Below are positions 23,301 to 35,300 of a DNA stretch of 64,000 nucleotides, piece by piece (the first letter of the stretch is position 1; the number at the start of each line of letters is the position of its first letter). The DNA comes from Undaria pinnatifida (lineage: Eukaryota > Sar > Phaeophyceae > Laminariales > Alariaceae). Below the pieces are notes generated by a model. That model was not told where the DNA came from and did no database searches. It worked only from the letters and a program-made list of their open reading frames with translations. The DNA is taken from positions 4,866,870 through 4,930,869 of the forward strand of contig JABAKD010000003.1 in NCBI GenBank assembly GCA_012845835.1, given 5' to 3'. The position numbers and the translations under genes are program-made.

Positions 23301-26300
23301 AAAATCGAAGCTGTCACGGACAGGCGCATCCATGCAGAAAAAAACACGACAAAACGAAACACAGCAGGGAAGCGATCAAAACAACAACAAAAAAAGGAGA
23401 TGTTTCAAACACGTACCCGGTAGTCGTTTTGGGGGTACACAACACACAACACAGCTGTATGGCTCAAGCCGGGGGTTCCACTTAGTTTACGTAGTCGGGA
23501 CGTCGATTTTGGTACTCAAACGGAAATCACACGGAACAAACAAACCACACATCTGGTTTATAAAAGTGTATTGTTCGTTTTTTTCTTACTTCGAAGTATA
23601 ACATAGGTATGCCTTATACCCAGATACCTGGTCATTACTACGCACGACGATCGAAGCCGTGCCGGCAGTCCGACATCAACAGCAACAGCAAGGCGGGCCG
23701 AGTTTTTCGTGAGGCTGCACACACGCGAATCCATAGATTCCCAACATCGGCAATAGAAAACATACCTGCGGTGTCTGTATCATGCTTTGGATTTGTCACG
23801 TTTTCCTTCCTATGGTATTCTCCCTGCCAGCCTCTCTTGTGACCACGGACTCAGCCATCGCGACAAGTTGAGCCAAACACAACAAACACTACATGTATCA
23901 ACAGGTAAATAGGCATTCTAAAAATATAACCCCTAGTACCACCAAAAACGCTGGCCACTTACTCAATTTTCGGCCCGAGACTTTGCAGATTTTGACGTAA
24001 ATGGCCTTTCCAACCTCTGCGAAGAGCTTCTCGATGTCTTCAATCTTGACGCCCGAGTCCTTCTTGTACCCCTTCGTCTGAGAAGGGTTTCGTGGAGAGC
24101 GGCCAGGAGAACGTGGTAGTGGTTTCAGCGACAGTTCCGAAGCATAAAACAATCTATCGCGATATAAAACATTGGTATCACAGCCAATATTGTCAAAACT
24201 AAAACATAATTCCATGTCCGTCGCCAAAACGCTGGCTGCAGTTGCGAACGGACTACGTAGAGTTAGGTGCGTCGCGAAACGCCTCATTCTCCAGTGAAAG
24301 TCAACGGGCTGGACAATGTTGATCACAGCCGGCGACAACGTCTACTCCAAGTCGCCTGCTTTTAGCCTTTTGAAGCTAATTTCTTCCGTACCTTTCCTTC
24401 TGTGAAATCGGTTATAGCAGGCGCTTACCCGACACTATACACTATACGCCACCGTCCGCGGCTGTAGCTTGCTATAAGTCAGTCCTACCGTCTACGGCAG
24501 TGCATCGCAATATACACACGCCCACAAATACAAAATTCAAAGACAATTCCTTCTGACTAGCGTTGGAGTGCAGTGTCGCGTTAATAAGAATATCTCCACG
24601 ACATCTCCCGAAAGCCGCCATTTTCCTTGTGTCTGCGCTCCTGGTTTAGGAGGAATTCGGCTAGGAAGTTCATCTCAGAAATACGGGCGGCGTGTTAAAA
24701 CACTGCCTGTCATATACGGTAGACGCTGCTATCATACACGTGCGAGCGGATCTGTGCCGGACAACATATTTTAACACTATCATCACGCTCAACGTGTCCC
24801 ACGCACTCCACAACCATCTACAAATTGTTCCGAGATCGATGTACAATACAGCACAGCCCTACAGCATACTCGTAGAGGAGCCTTAAACCTGTACAGTGCT
24901 GAGTTCTTCTCGCGAAAAAATGAAGATGAAAATGAAGATGGAAATGAAGATGAAAATGAAGGCACGCACCGTGGTGGGGAGGGGGGAGGAGGGCCTTTCT
25001 ATGCGAACCCGGATCTGAGATATTATACCGGGAGCGAGGGCGAGAGTAGTGCGAGGACAATTAATGGGATGGAAAAAAAAAGAAGTGCGGTCCACCTACA
25101 GCATACAACAGCAGCATACCTGTACAGTGCGGGCCATGCGCTCCTCCGCCGCCTCGGCGGTCATGGGCTCCATGCGGCCGATTTGCTTCTTGTCATCGCT
25201 AACTCGAAGCTTGGGCGACGCTTCGGCCACTCGCGCCACCTGAAATGTAATGTATCACACAAAATCACATCATATCATATCATACCATTGCATTCGTTGC
25301 AAGGTATGGTTGGAACGTGGCAAAGTCGGTGTTTTGGTATTGGCCGGTGATGGGGTGACGGTACTAATCTGTAGTAGTGCCTGGTACCTTCTTGCCGCCA
25401 TATCATAGCATAGCATAGCCTTTCCTTACACTACACAATATGGTTGAGGGTCCCTGCTGTGTACCATATGGAAAGCGTGTACCATACTTGTCTGAAAAGT
25501 ATCTTATCTTATGCATACAATATCTAACCTAAACACAACCCAAACCCAATCAACCATTGTTCAAGGCTATTACCCTTTTCGCCTCGTACACAGTGAGCGT
25601 CAACCATAGTGCCAACTACCTGCTAGGTGGTAACGTCTACGGACCCTCATGGCGTCGTATGATAAAATTCATGATAAAATACGGCGCATGGTGCGGTAAA
25701 AAACTACCGCCGTGCAGCAGTACAGCACTACCACTGTCACCTTCCTGTGTGCGGGTCACCCAACTCCGCGCAAAGGAGGCCACGCGTGCTACGCTAGAGG
25801 TTTTGAGGTATACCAGGTACCGTTTTTCGGCTAATTAATTTTTCGAATGACGGGGCTCCTTAACCCAAAATCGTCAATCGAATCACATCACATCACATCA
25901 CATCACATCACAGATCACAGGACATTACACATCACATCACATGACATCACACATCACAAGACATCACACATCACACATCACACTCATCCATCCATTTTCG
26001 GCAGGATTGATCGTCAGCATACTAGCTACAGTAAACCTACTGCAGGCGATGGGTGTGTTCACCACAACGGTTGTATTTTAGGTTTAGGGTCAAGTACAGT
26101 CGTCAAGTATACTCCTACAGGTCCTAACGACCTCAAGCCACCACCCTCAAAAGGAAGAAATGAAAAATGGCGCACCTGTACCGACTTCCGAAGCAAACCC
26201 GGCTCTGCTTCTTGAGGCCGATGGATTTATTAATATTTTATATCATTTTCAGTATGTTTTCTCTTTGAAGCCACAACAGCGGTAAAACTAACAGCTGTGG

Positions 26301-29300
26301 GTACCCTGATCGAAGAGCACCACATGAGAGGCCGAAACAAGCGCACCAAACTAACCATTGCCCGTATCTGTAGGGGGAAATACATAGCTAGTAGTACAGA
26401 GGAAACATATCTGCATATCGACTTGACCGCGAGTGTTTTTAGGCTGCACGCTCTTGAATGGTGGAACGGTAGGATAACCATGACACCGGCAATAGTTAGC
26501 GCGACTCACCATGGCCTCAGCATCAGCGCTGCTAAGTTGCGCCTTCTGTGTCAGATGTTTGAGCTTGTTGAAGGTCAGGAGGATAGACGCGTCCATCAGC
26601 CCGTCGCCTGTCTTGCCCACCTGTCAACACAGGAACACATACAGCAACGACAAAAAAAACACACACACAAACACGGATCGCTAAAAACACAAAAAAAGAC
26701 AGAAAAACAGAGGGCAGTCAATAAGCGCGGATGAAGCGAGACAAACGGGATCAACAGACCTGTACATACAAGCAGCCAACCCGACTGTCGTGTACGCGTT
26801 GCGTCGTCTCGTTTCGTGCAGTCGCCATTGCTATCGTTGTCACTACAGCACAGCAGTAGATGCAAGTCGTTATTTCGTTGCCACTTGTGCTGGTCGCTAT
26901 CGCCACCGTCATCACCATCGTCATCACTATCGTTATCACTATCGTTATCACTACTGTTATCACTATCGTTGTCACTATCGTTGTCACTATCGTCATCAAT
27001 ATCGTTATCACTATCGCTATCGCCACCGTCATCACTATTGTCATCACTATCGTCACCACTATCGTCATCACTATCGTTATCACTATCGTTATCACTATCG
27101 TCATCACTATCGTTATCACTACTGTTATCACTATCGTCATCAATATCGTCATCACTATCGCTGTCACCTTGTCACTATCGTTATCACTACTGTTATCACA
27201 GTCTTCATCACTATCGTTATTACTATCGTTACCACTATCGTTATCACTATCGTCATCACTATTGTTATCACTATCGTCATCACCATCACCATCACTATCA
27301 GTATCACCACCGGTATCAGTATCGCCATCACTGTCCCTGTCACTATCACTATCACTGTCACTATCACTAATACTGTCACTATCACTGTCACTATCACCAT
27401 CACTCTCGCCGTCACTGTGGCTGACTGTCACTATCCATATCGCCATTGTTATCAGTATCACCATCACTGATGGGTATCGCCATCACTATCTCCCTCAATA
27501 GTAGTGTCACCATCGCCATCGCCATCGCTGTCACTAATACTATCACCATCACAATCACGACCGCAACCCAAACAACTATCGTACCACGCCTACGTTTCGT
27601 CTCTCGTGTATTGCCGCACCTTGCTCTGCATGAAGCGATCCCAGCCGAAGTTAGAATCGCCGAAGTAGAACTCCAGCATCTTCAAAATCTCTGTCTCTGC
27701 TTCCTCCGCGCTCATGGCCTCGCCGGTTGTCTTCTCCTCCTCCGCCGCCGCTGGTTTCGCATCCGCTTCCACCTCCTTACTCTCTTCCTTCTTATCCTCG
27801 GTCGGCTTGTCTGCAACTTCAACTGCAACTGCAACTTCCGCATCCTCTTTCACCATCTGTGTCACCCACAGCACATCAGTACACCAGCACAACAACATTG
27901 GCGCAAACATATCAATACGATGGCAGCAGCCATGACTCCAAATCCATCACTATTACATAGCACAAACACACCGGTGTGTACTGTAGCAGCCATGACTCGA
28001 CTCCATCTTTAGCACAAGCGAATGGAAAAATTCAGCAGCAGCCATCGATTAACAGCCATCCCATCAACAAGAACAGATGCTACAAAAGAGTGGCAATTGA
28101 TGTACCACTTAAACTACCATCGCCCTTCATCGGCTTGGCCTCAACAACCATGTTCATATATACAAGATATTATATACCAGGGATTTGAATCGGCCGCTCC
28201 GCCTCCTTGCTTGCGGTGGGCTACGTCGCCCTAGCACGAGGTGTGCAACTTCACACTAATTTAAGGCAACGCCATCTAAAGAGGGGTTCTTCGTTTATCG
28301 AAAACCACAAGATATATAATATAGTGCTGAGGTATATATACAGTACCGGTGATTGTTTTCGTACAAACCACACCGGTAAGATATCGCCCACAAATTAGCA
28401 CAAACACCCCGCATATCCCAGCTCAAGCAGACCCTAGCACCTCCGAATCACCGCTTGCCCAGAACGAATTGATCACCACCAACTCAGAGTGACGGATGAC
28501 GCACCTTTGCTGGCTCAGCAGCTGCCGCAGCCGCAGCTGCAGGAACTTCCGTAGCTGCGGGGGGTGGGTCAGCCGCAGGAGCTGGGTCAACCGCAGGAGC
28601 TGGGTCAACCGCAGGGGCTGGGTCAACCGCAGGGGCCGGGTCAACCGCAGGGGTTGAATCAGCTGCCACGGTCTCCTTCACCGCCGCTTCGCCTTCCGCC
28701 TGCATGGTAGGATATGATAGGATAACGTTGACAGGACGCCGTAACATATTATAAGATGGGATGTGATATCATATGCTACTGTTACGGGAAGTGGTGATGC
28801 GAGACGATACGATACGAAACAAAACGATACGACAGACACTAGTGTCTAAAATAATGAAATACGTGACATCATACCATGTCACATGATGCGATGTGATGAG
28901 GTTTCGACCGTACATTGGAAAACGGCATTTCAGATCCGAAGATTTACCGGTAGCCCTCCACGCGACACACTAGATGCTGATACTGCAACTATTGCTACTA
29001 CTATTTGATACCTGATACTAATATTTCTTACCGGTAGTGCTATTGATAGTATAACAGTGTAGTGATTGACCAACGGTAGGGGGGATGTTACGACTGTTAT
29101 GGTGATGTTATGATGTTATGATATCTTACCGTGCACCGCCTCTTTCACTACCGGGCCTGAGCTATCACATACACTACTATCATATCATATCATACCATAT
29201 CATACCATACACTACTATCTCATACACTACTATCACATCATATCATACCATATCATACCATATCATATCATATCATACCATATCATATCATATCATACCA

Positions 29301-32300
29301 TATCATATCATATCATACCATATCACAAAAATACACTCCAGCTGTAAGATAGACGATATTGTCGAAACTCATCTTTGCAAGCTGTGTGTGATACTCCGAC
29401 CATATCATATCATATCGTATCATATCATACTGCCATCGCCTTTTTCACTGCTGGGCCTGAGCTATCATATCATATCATATCATATCATATCATATCCTAT
29501 CGTATCATATCATATCATATCATATCATATCATATCATACTACATCATATCATATCATAGTATATCATACTCGCACGAGGGACCCCGTACCTCACCGACA
29601 AAAATCCTTCGGGCGATTAATTTGCGCAGTGTAGCTTCCCATTCCGTTGCAGTTTCATGTCGATTTTTTCCCAGGATGGGAGATAATGGGAGATGATGGG
29701 AGATGATGGCGGATGATGGGAGATGTTCATACACCACAAAAAAAACATGGGGGGGGGCTCGCGCGAGTAACCACGAGCCACCGCAACAAAAGGCCCCAAA
29801 CAACAAAAGTCAACAAAAAATGACACCCTGGCGCTGGTACTCGCGCGAGTAACCACGAGCCACCGCAACAAAAGGCCCCAAACAACAAAAGTCAACAAAA
29901 CTGACACCCTGGCGCTGCTTGGGCCTGCCTTAGAAAATAACAAACACCCGTTCCTTCGTCAGAGTCCGACACAAAAGACAATGGTGCCATGCTTCATACT
30001 ACAGCAGTATATGTTGCCGCTTTGATCGCTACGTACGGCCATACCAGGGTAGAGTCTATGCAGCATGCGATTCGGAATGAGGTTCAGCGTGGATAAGTAC
30101 AGCCATCCTACGAGAGGACACACAGTCTACTGGTATCCAGCATGAGGATGCAGCATGACCAACGTGGCCGTGAAAGAGCGCACCCGAAAACCGACAAAAA
30201 CATCTTACCTTGGTCGCTACCACCGGGTCAGCGGCTGGCGTATCTACCGCCATTGCCGTCGCTTCGCAAGCAGGGGCCTCGGCAGCAGGGGTCGTCGCAG
30301 CAGGGGCCTCCGCAGCAGGTGTCTCCGCAGCAGGTGTCTCCGCAGCAGGTGTCTCCGCAGCAGGGGCTTCCGCGGCGGGAGGAGTCTCCGCAGCAGGGGC
30401 TTCCGCGGCGGGGGTCACCACCTTGGTCTCCGCTGTCTCTTCGCCATCCGCCTGGATAATCGTATGTATCAAGTGTGCAAAGCGTGCGACGAGATGGGAA
30501 GGAAGAGAGCGAAGCGTGAGAAGGAGTACCAGGTAGAAAGCTTGGTATTAGTAGTAGTTGTTGAATTAGTTAGTAGTAGTGGTTGTAGTGGTTGTAGTAG
30601 TAGCAGTAGTAGTAGTAGAAGTAGTAAGAGATTACACATACCGGACAGACCATATCTGTATTGATCTATGTCTTTTGAGGGAACATACATACCTGGTGTA
30701 CATGGCCTGTAGATAATGTTGCCGGGTGAGAGGTGATATGAATGATCTAGCACATATTTCCTGGGTCGGACATGTACTATGCGAATCCTGCGCAACACAT
30801 CACGACAACAGATATAGGATCTATACCATCTACACGATCAAATCGTCACCTGTCCAAGGTGTCCAAGGTGTCCAAGGTGTGCAAGTGTATGAAGTGTATG
30901 AAGTGTATGAAGTGTATGAAGTGTATGAAGTGTATGAAGTGTATGAAGTGTATGAAGTGTATGAAGTGCAACGGGTGCACGAAGTGAGTGTCGTACGGCG
31001 CATATGTGAATCGAGTGAATGGGATGTATGATCACGCTGTGCACACTCAATGCCGCGTATTTGAGTCGCTTCTTCTTGGGCTCCCTATTGTATTCTGCTC
31101 TCGTGTGCTTGCTGCTGTCCGATCTCTTCTGCATAATGTTGAGGGAAACACCTCTTGATTGCCTCGACTCCATGCACCCGATGCACCCAATACACCCGTC
31201 TCGTTGGGGACATATGATAGCAGTGCACGCATCAGAATGAACAATGTCACGTATTTACCAGGTACACGGCAAGCACCACACAACCCAAAGCAACAGGTGA
31301 AAGGGAGGAAGAGAGCAACTGCGAAGCGCCAGCAGATGTTGATCGGCGGGTGCCCGAGGGAAAAAAATGAGACGGCGCGACACGCTGCTACTCGCCGGAA
31401 CTAGACGTTGATCTCCAAACCTTACAGCAGCAGCAGCAGCTCGCTGCATTCGTAGACAGCCGGTAGAAAGAGCGCTCAAGACTGGGTTGCGCTTATTTGT
31501 TGCTCGTTGCTGCTAAACCCTAAGCCCCGCAGGAGCGCCAACGTTCAATGCGACGCAAACTTAAACAGCTCGGCAACAGCACATTGCAGAGAGGGGTTTT
31601 CTGGCGTGGCGTCTGCTTGTCTTACAACTATGAACCTTATTCCAACTCGTCTGTGTTGGTTTCCATTTTCACTGTTTTGTTTTCTGGGTGCGGTTGTGCG
31701 TTTTCCATTTATTTCTGGTTCGTGGTTTTCTTTTTTTTCCACAGAACTTGTGTTATTAATGATATTGTATTGATAGTACAGATAAGTTGGAGTCTGTCTT
31801 GTGACCACGGACTACGTAGACTGTAGCCATGAGGCAACGACAACAACTGCCGTACACAATCTACTACGAACAATTAACGCACACACACAATTTAACCACA
31901 GTTGCACATGTCCAACTCATGTCTACCGCATATCCTGCCGCGCGAGTTTATAGCGGCAGCAAAGTAGACGAGCTCACATTACTACCAGGTGTTGGTACAG
32001 TGCGACTCAGGTACCAGTATCTGGTAACTGTCTTTCCCTCCGAATTGTGAAGCCGTTTCTGCGAACTTTTGGCTGGTGGCCCTCTGCCCCGGTCTGTGAA
32101 CCCTCATCTCTATTGTGTATACTCTTGTGAAAACTTTCTACGCGCTTGATGGCAACAGACTAGCTAGACTAGGGTACGTATAATCTGGCATAATCTGTCA
32201 AGAGTTTAGTAATAGTATTATTAATTAGTATTGTTAATATTACTATTAATTTTACAGGTATTACTAGTACTGGTGCCCCATCAAGGCGGTGGTACGCAAA

Positions 32301-35300
32301 ATCGCTCATACCGCCGTATTCAGGGCAATCGCCTTAATCGCTAACAAGGCGGTTACCGCCTTTAGGGGTATGTGATGTCAGAGTGCCCTACTATCAATAT
32401 TATTAGAGCGGTAACCGCCGCCACCAGGAAAACATGGAGTTTCAGTATGCTGTAAGTGCAGTGAAGCAACACGGCAGTACAGTGAAGTACAGCAGTACAA
32501 TAGGTAACAGGTACGTACAGTATTGGCCTGGAGGAGCGCTGCACGATGGAGGATTGCTGTGGGTAACAACGAACAGGGACGGACATAAGTGGTCAACCGT
32601 GTTAAGAGAGCGCGGGTGCGTGTGATCGAACAGCTGCTGGAAATCATAGCCCATCACAATAGCAGAGTCGCGAGGACATATCTTTAGAAGCATTAGGAAA
32701 TTGTCCGTGTCATGGGAAACAACTGAAGCACAATGTGCTGCTATACTGTACTGTACTGAGATGACGTATAGCATAGCCTTTTTAAAGTCGATGCTGTAGG
32801 TACGGTACACCAATATAACCTTTTTAAAGTCGATGCTGTAGGTACGGTACACCAATCCTTACCAGCGCAGCATTTCTCTAACGAGATCAGCAACACAACA
32901 CCGCAGCCATGCAGCACCTTGCTCCAGGTGCATATTATACCCCTCCCCCCCCGCGCTTCTACAACAATCCCTATAGGTTCTGTTCGATTACGTACTGATT
33001 GTTGAGCGGAGGGACTGCTGTACGAAAGCCAGGCTGAGAGTGTCTGCATTTTTGTCAAGGCCTCAACCGCCCTCAATGAGGCGGTAAGCCGCTCTATTGA
33101 GGGACCAGCCATGAATAAGGGGGTCACCGCCTTGGTGAGGATTCCAGTCATGCCAGGCGATGTTGACTCCCTTTGCTTAGTCCCGATGGATACCGCCTTT
33201 GTACTAGCGGTACCGCCATATTCCGCGAACACCACCACTACTCCAGCTTTTGCACGAGTAGTGCGGGGTGGGGTGTCACAGGGTGTCTTGCTACAGCTGC
33301 CTCAGCACTGATGCACCCAGGGTGCATGGGCGCAAGTCAAAGCCCACAGCTCGTAAATGTATATGTATATTTGTGTGTGTTTTTTTTCCTTCGGGCACAT
33401 CTCTTCGTGTTCGCACCTTTGTCCCAAACGTCGGATGGGGTGGGCACAATTCGACCGTCGGGCTCACGTTGCTGGAGGTTTGGGCGCGATCCGTGCAGTG
33501 TGTCGCGCGTGGCAAGCCTTTTAAAACTTTTTTGGCCTTGGGCACACTGAAGGCATATCCCCGGGTTTCCGCAACATCCCCGGGGATTGAGTTTCTGCAT
33601 CCCTTATCCCCGCGTACGCACGTGAAACTTGGATGCAAACCCGGCTTTTCTGCTCTCGTAGAGGGTACACGTTTCTTTCCCTATTTTTGCACAGAGCCCC
33701 GCCTTACGATCCTGCCGCCCAGCAGCAGTTCAGCCCCCTAGCAGCAGCAGCCTGCAACCATATGCGTGTGTGGCTGCTGTTGTAGCTGATTCTTTGATCG
33801 GAGCGTGGCATTTGTCACCCCATCATACCCCATCTTTCTGGTGTGTAGCCGCTTTGGACGCATCTCAATTGCATGTCCATAAATCGCGCCAATTTCGTCG
33901 GTAATATAGGAACGTTTTCGATCATAATTTATATACCAATCCACCCTTACATTTACGTCCAAAGAGGAAGTATTTTTCCGTACTGCATACCAAACGGGTA
34001 TTGTTTTGTGTCGGAGATTTTGCTCACGCCACAGATGACAGGTACCAAACATGAGGACGGCACAACGCTACGTGTACAACCTTGCCGCAAAGCAGCAGTA
34101 GTAGGATACATCATGTATGTGCGCATGGTGAGTCCTCGCTATGCTGAGGCGAGTTGCTTTCGTCTCCACGAGGGGACGGTTTTGAATCGGACGACGATAT
34201 AAACAATCCAGCGTATACTTTCTTGAATTTGAAAAGCAAACAGCAGTGGATATAGGCGCTGATGCTCCATGAGAAAGGCTTCTCTGTCTCAGCGACAATA
34301 GAAGCCCTACAGTTCCTCATTCCGCGCACTCTGCGACGAACTGGCGGTGAAGGGGGATGACTGCCCATCCTGGCGTGTATCACTCGTCGTTAAGTTCAAT
34401 ATCTGGCTCAACAAGACACGAGTACGACCTAATCTGAAATTGCTGATTTCCATACGGAACAGGAAACAAAGAGAAAACATTAAAACCACGATAGAAAGAC
34501 GGCGCACGAAACAACTGCTGATTTGTTTTTTTGCCGGTTGAAAATCCACCTAATCGTGCTTTTATCTTCACCACGCAATTTTTAATGCATAAGAGTCGCC
34601 CGTATAAAAAGTCCCCATCGTACGAGTACTGGCGCTGGACACGTACGTATTGATGGGATTACCACTCATTTTCGGTTCTCCACCACGACGGCGAGAGAGC
34701 AAACCGTACCCGGGAGGGCGCCTCCCCACACTCCGCTTCTCGAGCTGCGGACAAGAGCATAGTTTTTACTACCACTAGGTACATCTTATTTGCCCACAGA
34801 CAGTCAGATGTTGGATGTTTGGATTTCGTTCTTGCGCCACTCCCTTAGGCACTTCCCGGAGGGGAACCTTGTAAACACGTGTAATTTTCATTTTGTTAAA
34901 TATAACTCCGTATAAAAACTAAAATACACTCCAGCTGTGACATCGAATATTTTGTCGAAACTCATCTTTGCACGCTGTGTGTGATAGTCCGATCGCGCGT
35001 ATTACGGGTTGTGTCCTCATTAAGGATGTAGATCAGCGACTCCCCTTGCAACTACAGCAGTGTGGCTAAATATGTAGCGCTGGTAGCACCGACGACTGCT
35101 ACTGCTGTACCCGTTACTGATACTCGCACAGCAAGCAGCAGTAGTACTTTCAACAGGTTAGACGATAAGCCAGTGATGCCGCCTGGGCACATGAGCCTGC
35201 TCCGTTGCTCCAGTCAACACCCCCGACCGCTTCCATGCACGATAGAGCAATAGATACACCCGGGGGAAAGCCTACATGCGGACCACTACTCGCATGATAC

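Noticed and set aside
26751-27501. Long open frames on both strands reading Ser/Asp, Ile/Thr/Val or Tyr/His-rich proteins
   Set aside because: They are translations of a 6/12-bp simple repeat in an intron of the La gene; every frame is open because the unit lacks stop words.
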